The translations under genes were made by a program, and so were the position numbers. Positions 1 through 8,473 of a stretch of DNA of 33,490 nucleotides are shown piece after piece. Within the stretch, counting starts at the first letter, position 1, and each line of letters starts with the position of its first letter. The stretch is taken from positions 1 to 33,490 of the forward strand of contig NZ_VDFV01000042.1 of NCBI RefSeq assembly GCF_006152145.1, read 5' to 3'. Below the pieces are notes generated by a model that was not told the origin of the DNA, ran no database searches, and was given only the letters and a program-made list of their open reading frames with translations. The DNA is from Rubellimicrobium roseum (GTDB lineage: Bacteria; Pseudomonadota; Alphaproteobacteria; Rhodobacterales; Rhodobacteraceae).

Positions 1-432
1 TCACGCGCGTCGCCTGACCTCGAGGGGAAAGGGGCGAACTCGGCCTCAACTCGAGTTGCGCAACAACGCCTCACCGACCTGTACTCCCATCGGGCGCGCC
101 GGCTCGCTCAGACGTTCTGGACCGCGTACCACAAGCAGGCCCGCGCCATGCGGCTGCTGGGGGCCTCGCGCCTGGGTATGACCCTGGCCGACGACAGTGA
201 GATTCTCGTCGTGGATCTGGCCGCCTGCACGGTCGTGGTCACCGCCTTGTCGCGTCTGGGTCTGTCAGCAGCGGCCCTGAAGGCCATGCGCATCAAGGAT
301 GCTTGCGCCTATGAGCTCCTGCAGGACGCCGCCGAAGCCTATGGTCGCTCCAGCGCCTTGAGGGACGAGTTGGGTGGGCCGGGGTCGGCCGCGTTCCCCC
401 ACCTCCGGGCGGTGCTGGCGAACGCCGCCTGA
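1..432 (+). CDS. Hypothetical protein, 5' end outside window
   Basis: The reading frame is already open at base 1 and ends with TGA at 430-432. No ATG, GTG or TTG codon occurs in frame before ATG 148, so the gene either begins left of the window or at 148, where only a weak GCAGG lies upstream. The predicted protein is alanine- and leucine-rich, soluble-looking and partly helical, with no signal peptide, membrane segment or catalytic motif that I recognise. The part from 148 would be 94 residues. The next recognisable sequence is a broken EAL fragment, so this may be part of a degraded or rearranged segment. I cannot assign a function and I am unsure that it is a functional gene. Confidence 0.4.
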   Translation, partial: SRASPDLEGKGANSASTRVAQQRLTDLYSHRARRLAQTFWTAYHKQARAMRLLGASRLGMTLADDSEILVVDLAACTVVVTALSRLGLSAAALKAMRIKDACAYELLQDAAEAYGRSSALRDELGGPGSAAFPHLRAVLANAA

Positions 433-482
433 CAGCTAGGGAATGTCGTCCAGGCCGTGGCGCCAACCAACAAAGCCATAAG

Positions 483-704
483 GATCCGCGGTTCGTGGGT
501 AAGGTGCTGGCGACCCTGGCGCGAGAGGGCTTTGCTCCCTCCCGCTTGTCGGTCGAGATCACCGAGACCGGCCTCATCGAGAACACGGAGGTGGCGCGCC
601 GGACCATCGAGGCCCTGAACAGCCACGGCGTTCAGGAGGTCCTCGAATACGTATCGCGTGACCGCTGGCCCGTGCCGATCCGGCATCGGGTCTCCTGCCG
701 TTAA
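483..704 (+). pseudogene. Remnant of an EAL-domain (c-di-GMP phosphodiesterase) gene
   Basis: Read in frame from 483, the translation KDPRFVGKVLATLAREGF, followed by LSVEITETGLIEN and a helix ending NSHGV, matches the middle of an EAL domain, including the conserved E-I-T-E strand. EAL proteins continue after this point with a DDFGTG-like segment. Here the similarity stops near base 635 and an unrelated tail runs to a stop at 702-704. The preceding part of the domain, including the EAL motif itself, is also absent; similarity fades leftwards around 460. With about 50 of some 240 domain residues left, it cannot hydrolyse cyclic di-GMP. I infer a deletion or recombination scar rather than a small functional gene. 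Confidence 0.65.
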
Positions 705-904
705 CCGGATCTTCACCCGCGTCGGACATCCTCGACTTACCGCGATTCGGGGCCGCCACCCCGATGAGGCTGCGGACGCCCCGCCAGGCGTCCCTGCCGC
801 AGGAGGGAGAAGCTGCGCCCGACCGGCAAGGCCCACGCCGGAAGCGCGAAAGCGGCGACGGGTCGCCCCGCCGCCGCTCCGGTCCCTCGCTCCTGGTGGG
901 GCGT

Positions 905-1663
905 TCAGCGCCCCATCCAGCCTCCGTCCACGGTCAGGATCGTGCCGCTGACGTAGTCCGACGCCTTCGACGCCAGGAACACCGCAGGCCCGCCGAAGTC
1001 CTCGGGCGTGCCCCAGCGGCCTGCCGGGATGCGGCCCAGGATCGACGCGGACCGCTCCGGGTCGTTGCGCAGCGCCTCGGTGTTGTCGGTGGCGATGTAG
1101 CCCGGCGCGATGGCGTTGACGTTGATGCCCTTGCCCGCCCATTCGTTGGCGAAGGCCATGGTGAGCTGGCCCACGCCGCCTTTTGAGGCCGCATAGCCCG
1201 GCACGTTGATCCCGCCCTGGAAGGTCAGGAGCGACGCCGTGAAGATGATCTTGCCCTTGGTTCCCCGCGCGATCATGCCCCGGCCCACGGCCTGGGTCAG
1301 CAGGAACTGCGCGTTGAGGTTCGTCTCGATGACCTCGTCCCACATCTCCTCGGGGTGGTCCGCGGCGGGCGTCCGCTTGATGGTGCCCGCGTTGTTCACG
1401 AGGATGTCGATGGGCCGCGCCTCCATCTCGGCCGCGAAGCGCTTCAGCGCCTGACGGTCCGCGAAGTTGACGGCGTGGCCCTCGAACTTGCGGCCCATGG
1501 CGCGGATCTTCACGCCCACCTCGCCGCCGTCGGCCTCCATCTGCGCCGAGGCGCCGATGATGTCGGCCCCCGCCGCCGCCAGCGCCAGCGCCATGCCCGC
1601 GCCGATGCCGCGCCGCGCGCCGGTGACGAGGGCGGTCTTGCCCGAAAGGTCGAACAGGTTCAC
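905..1663 (-). CDS. KduD-like short-chain dehydrogenase (SDR family)
   Basis: NAD(P)-dependent short-chain dehydrogenase of 252 residues, the normal length for the family. Visible motifs are the cofactor loop TGARRGIG (residues 14-21), NNAG (90-93) and the catalytic triad Ser144, Tyr157, Lys161 (YAASK). Stretches such as FQGGINVPGYAASKGGV, NVNAIAPGYIATDNT and the ending VDGGW closely resemble KduD, which interconverts 2-dehydro-3-deoxy-gluconate and its 5-keto form in hexuronate breakdown. The start is GTG at 1663, overlapping the stop of the upstream alcohol dehydrogenase as GTGA, so translation is probably coupled. It is the last gene of the minus-strand sugar operon. A role in oxidising a 2-keto-3-deoxy sugar acid fits the enolase-type dehydratase two genes upstream, but the exact substrate is inferred. 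Confidence 0.88.
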   Translation of the reverse strand: MNLFDLSGKTALVTGARRGIGAGMALALAAAGADIIGASAQMEADGGEVGVKIRAMGRKFEGHAVNFADRQALKRFAAEMEARPIDILVNNAGTIKRTPAADHPEEMWDEVIETNLNAQFLLTQAVGRGMIARGTKGKIIFTASLLTFQGGINVPGYAASKGGVGQLTMAFANEWAGKGINVNAIAPGYIATDNTEALRNDPERSASILGRIPAGRWGTPEDFGGPAVFLASKASDYVSGTILTVDGGWMGR

Positions 1664-2688
1664 GCCGTCTCTCCGATCCTGATGAGCGTCTTCATGGCCG
1701 TCGCGTTGCCGTCCAGCGCCTCGAAGGCCTGCTGGACCGACGCCAGCGGGTGCCGGTCGGTGATGAGCCGTGCGACGTCCAAGCCCTCCGCGATCATCTC
1801 GATGGCGCGGTCGTAGTCGGCGGCCTCGTAGACGCGGGCGCCGACCATCTCCAGCTCGCGCCAGAAGAAGCGGAACAGGTCCACCTGCGCGGGCTTGGCG
1901 TGGATCGCCACCATGCAGATGCGCCCCCGCGTCGCGGCGGCGGCGGTCATCAGGTCCACGCCGGGCTGGGTGCCCGACACCTCGAAGACCACGTCGGCGC
2001 CCTTGGTCCCCGTGATCTCCATGACCTGCTCGGCCACGTTGCCCTCGCGCGGGTTGAGCCCGGTGAAGCCCATCTCGGCCGCCATATTCAGGCGGTTCGC
2101 GTTGATCTCCGACAGGATGACCTTCGCGCCCTCGGCCTGCGCGACCATGGCGATCAGCATCCCGATGGGGCCGCCGCCGATGACCAGCGCCGTCTCGCCC
2201 GCCTGCAGGCGCGCCCGCTTCACGTCATGCACCGCGACCGCCAGCGGCTCGATCATCGCCGCCGTTTCCAGCGACATGTCGGCGGGCAGCTTGTGGACGG
2301 TGTAGGCGGGGACGTTCCACTTCTCCTGCAGCGCCCCGTCGGTGTCGAGCCCGAGGAACTTCAGCCGGTGGCAGATGTGCTGATAGCCCGCCTGGCAGGC
2401 CGGGCATTCGCCGCAATGCGCGAGCGGGCGCACCACCACGCGGTCGCCGGGCGCGAAGCCCTCGACGCCCTCGCCCAGGGCGGCCACGGTGCCGGACATC
2501 TCATGCCCGATCACGCGATGGTTCCCCACCCGCGCGTCCATGTTGCCGTGGAAGACGTGCATGTCGGTGCCGCAGATGCCGACATAGGCCACGTCGATCT
2601 GCACCTCGCCCGCGGCGGGGGCCGGGGCCTCCTTCGGCTCCAGCGTGAAGGTCTTGTGGCCCGTGTAGAAGGCCGCCTGGATGGTCAT
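1660..2688 (-). CDS. Zinc-dependent medium-chain alcohol (polyol) dehydrogenase
   Basis: 342-residue medium-chain dehydrogenase of the sorbitol/threonine dehydrogenase type. Catalytic zinc ligands are Cys39 (GICGTD), the His62-Glu63 pair (GHE) and probably Glu147 (IEP). The structural zinc lobe has four cysteines, 92, 95, 98 and 106. The nucleotide-binding glycine motif GGGPIG is at 171-176, which suggests NAD as cofactor. The start at 2688 is supported by AGGAGT eight bases upstream; a longer open frame to 2850 overlaps the dehydratase gene and is not real. It follows the enolase-type gene after a short gap and overlaps the SDR gene by four bases. It probably oxidises a secondary hydroxyl of a sugar, polyol or sugar acid; L-galactonate/idonate-type enzymes are plausible comparisons, not proven. 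Confidence 0.88.
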   Translation of the reverse strand: MTIQAAFYTGHKTFTLEPKEAPAPAAGEVQIDVAYVGICGTDMHVFHGNMDARVGNHRVIGHEMSGTVAALGEGVEGFAPGDRVVVRPLAHCGECPACQAGYQHICHRLKFLGLDTDGALQEKWNVPAYTVHKLPADMSLETAAMIEPLAVAVHDVKRARLQAGETALVIGGGPIGMLIAMVAQAEGAKVILSEINANRLNMAAEMGFTGLNPREGNVAEQVMEITGTKGADVVFEVSGTQPGVDLMTAAAATRGRICMVAIHAKPAQVDLFRFFWRELEMVGARVYEAADYDRAIEMIAEGLDVARLITDRHPLASVQQAFEALDGNATAMKTLIRIGETA

Positions 2689-2704
2689 GGTGTCACTCCT
2701 TGTC

Positions 2705-3805
2705 TCAGGCCGCCTGGACCGCATAGGGCGCGAGCTTGTCCCAGGCGAACTCGACGCCCGTGCCGGGCGTGTCGGGGGCGATGGCATGGAGCCCGTCGAG
2801 CACCAGAGGCCGCGTCGTGTACTTGTCGATGGGGAAGCTGTGGACCTCAAGCCACCCCGCGTTGGGCTGCGCGCCCACGAGGCTCACGTGAAGCTCCTGC
2901 ATCCCGTGGCTGCAAGCGGGAATGCCGGCTTGGGCGCACAGCTTCGCCGCCCGCAGCCAGCCCGTCACGCCGCCGCAGTTGGAGGCGTCGGGCTGCGCGT
3001 AGGACAGCTTGGCCCATTGCACGGCATTCTGGAATTCCTCCAGCGTGTGGAAGTTCTCGCCGCTCGCGATCGGCACGCCGGTCTCCTCGGCGATGCGGGC
3101 GGTGCCCAGGTAGTCGCCGGGCTCGGTCGGTTCCTCGAACCAGGTCAGGTCGAGATCCTTCATCGCCTTCCCCGCCCGGATCGCGGTCTCCACGTCCCAG
3201 CCATAGTTGGCGTCGATCATGAACTTCCGGTCGGGACCCAGCAGCTCGCGCACGCGGCGCGCCCGCTCGATGTCCTCCTCCAGCGTGGGCTGGCCGACCT
3301 TGATCTTCACGGCCCGGAAGCCTTCGTCCATGAAGCCCTGCACGTCGTGCAGGAGCCGGTCGAGCGTGAAGTTGAGGTCGATGGCGCCGCGATAGGCCAT
3401 GGAGCGGTTGGACGCGCCCCCGGCCATGCGCCAGAGCGGCTCACCGGCCACCTTGCAACGCAGGTCCCAGAGCGCCACGTCGCAGGCCGAGATCGCGAAG
3501 CTCGCGATTCCGCCTCGGCCCACGTAGTGCAGGTGGACCTGCATCCCGTCGTTCAGCGCCTCGACCTCCGTGGCGTCCCGGCCCAGGAGATAGGGCCGCA
3601 GGTCGTGGTTCACCATGGCGAGGATCGCGCGCCCGCCCTTGCCGCCGGTGTAGGTGTAGCCCGTGCCCTCCCGCCCGTCCTCCGTGCGGATGGTCACGGT
3701 GACGAGCTCGAAATGGGTGTGGAGGCCGTGCATGGCGTCCCCCATGGATTCGCCCAGCGGCACGCGGAACAGGCGCGCCTGGAGGTCGGTGATCGTGCGG
3801 GTCAT
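2705..3805 (-). CDS. Mandelate racemase/muconate lactonizing enzyme family sugar-acid dehydratase
   Basis: 366-residue member of the enolase superfamily. The N-terminal capping domain is followed by a barrel carrying the expected acid-base set: Lys167-x-Lys169 (KIKVG), metal ligands Asp198 (MIDAN), Glu224 (WFEEP) and Glu250 (SGEN), and the Asp273 (QPDA) and His300 (CSHGMQE) dyad. Family members with this set abstract the proton next to a carboxylate and mostly dehydrate aldonic or aldaric acids to 2-keto-3-deoxy acids, though racemases share the fold. The neighbourhood of sugar transporter, dehydrogenases and a KduD-like enzyme favours a sugar-acid dehydratase. ATG 3805 lies five bases after the permease stop, with only a weak AAGG upstream, so it probably relies on coupling. 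Substrate unknown. Confidence 0.85.
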   Translation of the reverse strand: MTRTITDLQARLFRVPLGESMGDAMHGLHTHFELVTVTIRTEDGREGTGYTYTGGKGGRAILAMVNHDLRPYLLGRDATEVEALNDGMQVHLHYVGRGGIASFAISACDVALWDLRCKVAGEPLWRMAGGASNRSMAYRGAIDLNFTLDRLLHDVQGFMDEGFRAVKIKVGQPTLEEDIERARRVRELLGPDRKFMIDANYGWDVETAIRAGKAMKDLDLTWFEEPTEPGDYLGTARIAEETGVPIASGENFHTLEEFQNAVQWAKLSYAQPDASNCGGVTGWLRAAKLCAQAGIPACSHGMQELHVSLVGAQPNAGWLEVHSFPIDKYTTRPLVLDGLHAIAPDTPGTGVEFAWDKLAPYAVQAA

Positions 3806-3810
3806 GGAAT

Positions 3811-4812
3811 TCAGGCCTTGGAGGGTTGCGGGCGGGCGAGCCGCACCTGGAGAAGGATCACGACAAGGAGGAAGGCGCCCCGGATCACCGATTGCCAGTA
3901 GGCGGAGAGCGAGATGACGCCGAGGCCGTTCTCGAAGTTGAGCATGTTGAAGACGAGCCCGAAAAGGAGCGCGCCCGCCACGGTGGCCGGGATCGAGCCC
4001 ATGCCCCCGGTCAGGAGCGTGCCGCCCACCACCACCGACGCGATGGCCGCGAGTTCCCAGCCCTGGCCCTCCAGCGGCTGGCCCGCCCCGTAGCCCGAGG
4101 CGAGGAACACGCCCGCGAGCCCCGCGCAGGCGCCCGAGAAGAGGTACACGAACACGAGCGCGCGCGAGGTCTTGAGTCCCATCAGGTGCGCCGCCTCGGC
4201 GTTGCCGCCCACCGCCAGGATCGTGCGCCCGAGCGAGGTCTTTTCCAGCACGGCCCAGGCCACGACCACCACGGCGGCCGCCACGAGGATGGTCCAGGGC
4301 AGCACCGGCCCGAGCTTGTTCATGCCGAGCGCGGTGAAGTCCGAGGTCCAGTCCACCGACACCGCCTGCCTGTCCGACACGATCAGCGCCACGCCCCGCG
4401 CCGCGAGCATGGTGGCGAGCGTCGCCATGAAGGGCGGCAGCCGCAGCCCGACGATGAGGCCCGAGTTGAGCAGGCCCGCCACGAGCCCCGTCAGGACCCC
4501 GGCGGGCAGCGCCACGATCAGGCCCAGGGGGCTCAGGAGCGCGGCCACGACCGAGGCCAGCGCGGCCACCGCGCCCACCGACAGGTCGATGCCTCCCGTC
4601 ATGATCACGAGGCACATGCCCACCGAGATCAGGACGAACATCGAGTTGTACTGAAGGAACGAGCTGATGTTGTAGGCCGACAGGAAGTTGTCGTAGCGCC
4701 AGGCGCCCAGCGCGATCAGCAGGGCCAGCGCCACCCAGACCGTCAGGTGCGTGCCCCCGCCCAGCGGGCGCATGAAGCGGCGGAGGTTGAGGTCGAGCGG
4801 CTCGGCCGTCAT
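3811..4812 (-). CDS. Sugar ABC transporter permease (YjfF/RbsC type), second copy
   Basis: 333-residue integral membrane protein of the ribose/galactofuranose permease family, with about eight to ten hydrophobic segments. It shows the family loop [10 protein letters not shown]-like sequence ([15 protein letters not shown]), [14 protein letters not shown], and the cytoplasmic ATPase-contact region with [14 protein letters not shown]. Its ATG overlaps the stop of the neighbouring permease by four bases (ATGA). Two different permease genes after one ATPase is the layout of the E. coli galactofuranose system YtfQ-YtfR-YtfT-YjfF and of the AraUVWZ arabinose system of Shewanella. The two permeases would form the heterodimeric channel. 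Substrate is inferred only as a monosaccharide or related compound. Confidence 0.9.
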   Translation of the reverse strand: MTAEPLDLNLRRFMRPLGGGTHLTVWVALALLIALGAWRYDNFLSAYNISSFLQYNSMFVLISVGMCLVIMTGGIDLSVGAVAALASVVAALLSPLGLIVALPAGVLTGLVAGLLNSGLIVGLRLPPFMATLATMLAARGVALIVSDRQAVSVDWTSDFTALGMNKLGPVLPWTILVAAAVVVVAWAVLEKTSLGRTILAVGGNAEAAHLMGLKTSRALVFVYLFSGACAGLAGVFLASGYGAGQPLEGQGWELAAIASVVVGGTLLTGGMGSIPATVAGALLFGLVFNMLNFENGLGVISLSAYWQSVIRGAFLLVVILLQVRLARPQPSKA

Positions 4813-5810
4813 GTGCGCCTCCGGCTGTCCTGGAGATAGACGGCGATGACGATGATCGCGGCCGTCACGATGTAGGTGGCCTCGTCGGGCACCCCGTTGG
4901 CGATGAGCGTGTAGCCCACGAGCTGGATGAACACGGCGCCGAGCAGCGTCCCGAGGATGGGCGCACGGCCGCCCGAGAGCGCGGCGCCCCCCACCACGGC
5001 GGCGGCGATGGCGTCGAGCTCCATGAGGTTGCCCACCCGTGCCGCGTCCGAGGCCGAGTTGATGGCCACGACGATGAGCCCAGCCAGGCCCGCGAGCATC
5101 GAGCAGATCATGTAGGTGGCGATCTTGACCCGCGCGACCGGCGTGCCTGCCAGCGCCGCAGCGCGCTCGTTGCCGCCGATGGACAGCAGGTACCGCCCGT
5201 AGATCGTCTTGCGCACCACCAGCGCCACCACGAGCGCCAGCGCCAGCGCGATCCAGCCCTGCACGGGCAGGCCCAGGATGCGCCCGGTGCCCAGCGTGGC
5301 GAAGCCGGGGTTCGAGAAGGTCTGGAGGTTGCCGTTCGTCAGCACCAGCGCGATGCCGCGGCCCGAGATGAACAGGATCAGCGTGGCGATGATGGGCTGC
5401 ACGCCCAGAAACGACACCAGCATCCCGTTGAAGAGCCCGCAGGCGGCCGCCACGAGGAGCGGCAGGGCGATGGAGGCCACGAGGCCGAGCGCGGGGCTCG
5501 CTTGGCCCCAGCCGCTCAGGAAGATGAGCGGCGCCAGCGCCCCCGCCACGGCCATGACTGCGCCCACTGACAGGTCGATGCCGCCCGTCGCGATGACCAG
5601 CGTCATGCCCAGGGCCACGATGGCGATGGGGGCGACCTGGCTCACGTTCACGGCGATGGTCTGGAGCGTCAGGAAGTTGTTGGTCAGGACGACGTTGAGC
5701 AGGATCAGCGCCGCCAGCGCGGCCACGAGGCCCAGGAAGCGGCGGTCGAGCCGCGAGCGGCGCGGGGCGGCGGGGGCCGCCCGGCCGGACAGGGTGCCGG
5801 GCTGGCTCAT
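4809..5810 (-). CDS. Sugar ABC transporter permease (YtfT/RbsC type), first copy
   Basis: 333-residue permease of the same family as its downstream neighbour but clearly different in sequence. It carries [33 protein letters not shown], and the ATPase-contact loop [13 protein letters not shown]. Hydrophobic segments run along almost the whole length after a basic, alanine- and proline-rich N-terminus of about 25 residues. The start at 5810 overlaps the ATPase stop by four bases (ATGA), and its own stop overlaps the next permease start in the same way, so ATPase and both permeases are translationally coupled. The open frame extending up to 7379 is only a shadow of the ATPase gene. It matches the YtfT position in the YtfQRT-YjfF layout. 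Confidence 0.9.
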   Translation of the reverse strand: MSQPGTLSGRAAPAAPRRSRLDRRFLGLVAALAALILLNVVLTNNFLTLQTIAVNVSQVAPIAIVALGMTLVIATGGIDLSVGAVMAVAGALAPLIFLSGWGQASPALGLVASIALPLLVAAACGLFNGMLVSFLGVQPIIATLILFISGRGIALVLTNGNLQTFSNPGFATLGTGRILGLPVQGWIALALALVVALVVRKTIYGRYLLSIGGNERAAALAGTPVARVKIATYMICSMLAGLAGLIVVAINSASDAARVGNLMELDAIAAAVVGGAALSGGRAPILGTLLGAVFIQLVGYTLIANGVPDEATYIVTAAIIVIAVYLQDSRRRT

Positions 5811-7345
5811 TCGGCGGCCTCCATGTGCGGGTGATCCGGCGGCTCGGCGATGGCGTGGATGAGCGAGGCCTCGGTCACGCCGGGGTTGTTGAGGCGGCGC
5901 ACGGAGCGGCCCTCCTGCAGGACGACGATGTTGTGGGCGCCCTCGATCAGCTCCTCGAACTCCGAGGAGATCAGCAGCACGGCGCAGCCCTGCTCCACGT
6001 GCTTGGCGATGATCGACTGGATCTCGAGCTTGGCCCCCACGTCCACGCCGCGCGTCGGCTCGTCGAGGATGAGGAGCTTGGGCTCCAGCGCCAGCCATCG
6101 GGCCAGAAGGACCTTCTGCTGGTTGCCGCCCGACAATTCCCGGATCGGCTGGTCCATGTCGGCGGTGCGGATGCCCATGGCCTTGATGAAGCCCTCGACG
6201 ATCTGGCGCTCGCGCGCCTCGTCCACGATCCCCATCTTGGACAGGCGGGGCAGGAGGGCGAGGGTCAGGTTCTCGCGCACCGAGAGGTCGGGGATGATCC
6301 CCTCGACCTTGCGGTCCTCGGTCAGGAAGGCGATGCCCGCGTCGATGGCCTCGCGCGGGGAGGACAGGCGCACCTCGCGCCCGCCGATCTTCAGGGAGCC
6401 GCCCGTCACCTTGTCCATGCCGAAGATGGCCCGCGCCGACTCGGTGCGGCCCGAGCCCAGGAGCCCGGCGAGCCCCACGATCTCGCCCGCCCGCACCTCG
6501 AGGTCGAGCCGCTTCAGCCGGCGGTCCGAGGACAGGCCCCTGGCCTCCAGGAAGACGGGTCCCGTGTGGGTCTGGTCGGTGGCGAGCTGCGTGCGGCCGG
6601 CGGCGCGGATCTCGTCGGGGTCGCGCCCCAGCATCCCGGCGATGAGGTCGAGCTTCGTGGTGCCCTTGATCCGCGTCTCGCCCACCGTGCGCCCGTCGCG
6701 CATGATGGTGACGCCGTCGCAGACCGCGAAGAGCTCGTCGAGGAAGTGGCTGACGTAGAGGATCGAGGTCCCGCGCTCCTTGAGCGCCCGGATCACGCCG
6801 AACAGCGTCTCGACCTCGCGTTCGTCCAGCGACGAGGTGGGCTCGTCCATGATGAGCAGCCTGGCCTCCATCGAGGCCGCGCGGCCGATGGCCACGAGCT
6901 GCTGGATCGCGGTGGGGTAGGAGCCCAGCGGCCGGTCGAGGTCGAGCTCGATCCCGAAGCGGGAGAGCACCTCGCGGGCGCGGGCGTCGGCGGCCTTCCA
7001 GTCGATGGTGCCCCAGGGCCGGCGGGGCTCGTAGCCCAGCACGATGTTCTCGGTCACGGTCCGCTGTGGGACCAGCGTCAGTTCCTGGTAGATGGTGGCG
7101 ATGCCCACCCCCTGCGCGTCGCGTGGGGACCGCAGGTCCACGGCGCGACCGCCGAACCGCACCTCGCCCGCGTCGCGGCGGTAGACGCCGGTCAGGATCT
7201 TGATGAGCGTCGACTTGCCGGCGCCGTTCTGGCCGACCAGCGCATGCACCTCGCCCGGCCCGATCCGCAGGCTCGCGTCGCGCAGCGCAGGCACGCCCGC
7301 GAAGGCCTTCTGGATACCGGTCATCTGGAGGAGGGGTTCGGTCAT
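5807..7345 (-). CDS. Sugar ABC transporter ATP-binding protein (YtfR/RbsA type)
   Basis: 512-residue double nucleotide-binding-domain ATPase, the normal length for the RbsA/XylG/YtfR group. The first domain has Walker A GQNGAGKST (38-46), a Q-loop in IYQELTLVPQ and Walker B LLIMDEPTSSLD. Its signature is degenerate (SYPTAIQQLVAIGRA), as in YtfR. The second has the typical altered Walker A GLLGSGRTE, a full signature LSGGNQQKV and Walker B LLILDEPTRGVD. Overall order and wording resemble E. coli YtfR closely. It powers import by the two downstream permeases with the binding protein encoded just upstream. A terminator and a palindrome lie between it and that gene, so it is probably made in smaller amounts than the binding protein. 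Confidence 0.93.
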   Translation of the reverse strand: MTEPLLQMTGIQKAFAGVPALRDASLRIGPGEVHALVGQNGAGKSTLIKILTGVYRRDAGEVRFGGRAVDLRSPRDAQGVGIATIYQELTLVPQRTVTENIVLGYEPRRPWGTIDWKAADARAREVLSRFGIELDLDRPLGSYPTAIQQLVAIGRAASMEARLLIMDEPTSSLDEREVETLFGVIRALKERGTSILYVSHFLDELFAVCDGVTIMRDGRTVGETRIKGTTKLDLIAGMLGRDPDEIRAAGRTQLATDQTHTGPVFLEARGLSSDRRLKRLDLEVRAGEIVGLAGLLGSGRTESARAIFGMDKVTGGSLKIGGREVRLSSPREAIDAGIAFLTEDRKVEGIIPDLSVRENLTLALLPRLSKMGIVDEARERQIVEGFIKAMGIRTADMDQPIRELSGGNQQKVLLARWLALEPKLLILDEPTRGVDVGAKLEIQSIIAKHVEQGCAVLLISSEFEELIEGAHNIVVLQEGRSVRRLNNPGVTEASLIHAIAEPPDHPHMEAAE

Positions 7346-7369
7346 GGCCGCGACCTTGTCTGGGGCGAT

Positions 7370-7395
7370 CAGGCGCCACCCCGGGGTGGCGCCTG
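7370..7395. repeat. Perfect 26-base palindrome between sbp and ATPase genes
   Basis: The two halves, CAGGCGCCACCCC and its exact complement, meet without a spacer, so the transcript can form a very stable hairpin (with a small loop at CCGG). It lies 25 bases before the ATPase start codon in transcription order. In the minus-strand transcript no U-run follows it, so it is not a classical terminator. It may protect an mRNA end or modulate ATPase translation, or act as a protein-binding site. Confidence 0.8.
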
Positions 7396-7431
7396 AAAAA
7401 AGGAACGGGCTCCCCCGCGCGGGAGAGCCCG
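7396..7431 (-). terminator. Intrinsic terminator after the binding-protein gene
   Basis: Read on the minus strand, the sequence just after the stop codon forms a GC-rich hairpin (CGGGCTC paired with GAGCCCG, 7406-7431, with further CCC/GGG pairs inside) followed by TTCC and six T (7401-7396). This is the form of a Rho-independent terminator. As the transport genes continue downstream without another clear promoter, partial read-through is likely, which would give an excess of binding protein over membrane components. Confidence 0.75.
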
Positions 7432-7437
7432 CAGGGC

Positions 7438-8415
7438 TCAGTACGCTTCGTCGATGTGCTCGGCGGCGTTCTCGGCGGTGAAGATGCGGTCCTCGACCTT
7501 CACCCAGGGCTCGATCGTCTCGCCGGCGGCGTAGCGCTTCATCGTCTCGCAGGCGAGCGGGCCGAAGAAGGGCGAAGACTCGACGGTGACTTCCATCTTG
7601 CCGTCAATGATCGCCTGCAGCGCGTCGCGGGTGCCGTCGATCGAGTAGACGAACACGTCCTCGCCGGGCTTCCGGCCGGCGGCTTCCAGCGCCTGGATGG
7701 CGCCGATCGCCATCTCGTCGTTGTGGGCGTAGACGATGTTCACGTCGGGATGCGCCTGGAGCAGCGTCTCCATGACCTGCCGGCCCTCGTCGCGGGCGAA
7801 GTCGCCCGAGCGCGATTCGAGGAGCTGGAACTTGTCATTGCCCGCGATGGCCTCGTCGAAGCCCGACTTGCGGTCGTTGGCGGGCGAAGAGCCCGTGGTG
7901 CCTTCGAGCTGGATGATGAGGCCCTGCTCGCCCTCGAAGTTCTCCATCATGTACTCGGCGGCGCGGCGGCCTTGGTCCACGAAGTCCGAACCCAGGAAGG
8001 CCACGTAGTCACGGCCGGCCTGCGCGACGTTCGGATCGACCGAGCGGTCCACCAGGAAGGTGGGGATGCCGGCGGCCTTGGCTCGCATCACGGCGGGGAT
8101 GAGCGGGCTTTCCTCGCGCGGCGGCAGGAACAGCACGTCGATGCCCTGCGCGATCATCGAATCCACGTCCGCCACCTGCTTGGCGGCCGAGCCGCCCGCG
8201 TCGGTGACGATCAGGTTCCAGCCACAGGTCGCGGCGGTGTCCTGAAAGGACTTGGTCTCGGCGATCCGCCAGGGGTTGTTGGACTCGCTCTGGGCGAAGC
8301 CCACGGTGTAGCTGTCCTTCTGCTCCAGCGGGGGCAGGTCCTGCGCCTGCGCCAGGCCGGTCAGGCCCAGGGTCGCGGCCAGCGCCGAAGCGCCCAGCAG
8401 GAAACGTCTCTTCAT
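7438..8415 (-). CDS. Periplasmic sugar-binding protein (YtfQ-like)
   Basis: 325-residue solute-binding protein of the periplasmic-binding-protein type I fold. Residues 1-24 form a signal peptide (MKRRFLLGAS, hydrophobic core, AQA before Gln25). The mature part has family markers shared with E. coli YtfQ: SNNPWRIAETKS, PPREESPLIPAV, FLVDRSVD, LEGTTGSSPANDRKSGF, SGDFARDEGRQVME, VYAHNDEMAIGAIQALEAAG and SIDGTRDAL. These include the arginine, asparagine and aspartate residues that hold hexoses or furanoses in this family. ATG 8415 is chosen because GGGAGGA lies six bases upstream and a signal peptide starts directly there; the longer frame to 8439 adds nothing. It delivers the substrate to the transporter encoded downstream. 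Galactofuranose, arabinose or a related sugar are possible ligands. Confidence 0.92.
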   Translation of the reverse strand: MKRRFLLGASALAATLGLTGLAQAQDLPPLEQKDSYTVGFAQSESNNPWRIAETKSFQDTAATCGWNLIVTDAGGSAAKQVADVDSMIAQGIDVLFLPPREESPLIPAVMRAKAAGIPTFLVDRSVDPNVAQAGRDYVAFLGSDFVDQGRRAAEYMMENFEGEQGLIIQLEGTTGSSPANDRKSGFDEAIAGNDKFQLLESRSGDFARDEGRQVMETLLQAHPDVNIVYAHNDEMAIGAIQALEAAGRKPGEDVFVYSIDGTRDALQAIIDGKMEVTVESSPFFGPLACETMKRYAAGETIEPWVKVEDRIFTAENAAEHIDEAY

Positions 8416-8473
8416 GTTAGTCCTCCCGATCATCGCCACCCTCCTCCGGGCGGCATTCCTCCGGGACCTGTTG

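Noticed and set aside
339-1343. Long minus-strand open frame overlapping the KduD-like gene
   Set aside because: It is a frame shadow of the SDR gene; the translation is arginine- and proline-rich with no recognisable domain.
1750-3222. 490-codon plus-strand open frame opposite the alcohol dehydrogenase and dehydratase genes
   Set aside because: Histidine- and arginine-rich antisense translation caused by GC-rich codons; both minus-strand genes have complete catalytic motifs.
7370-7395. The 26-base palindrome as a terminator
   Set aside because: On the transcribed strand no U-run follows it; the A/T-run lies on the other side and belongs to the upstream hairpin.
5825-7396. 523-codon plus-strand open frame opposite the ABC ATPase gene
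   Set aside because: Antisense artefact of high GC content; the ATPase on the other strand has full Walker and signature motifs.
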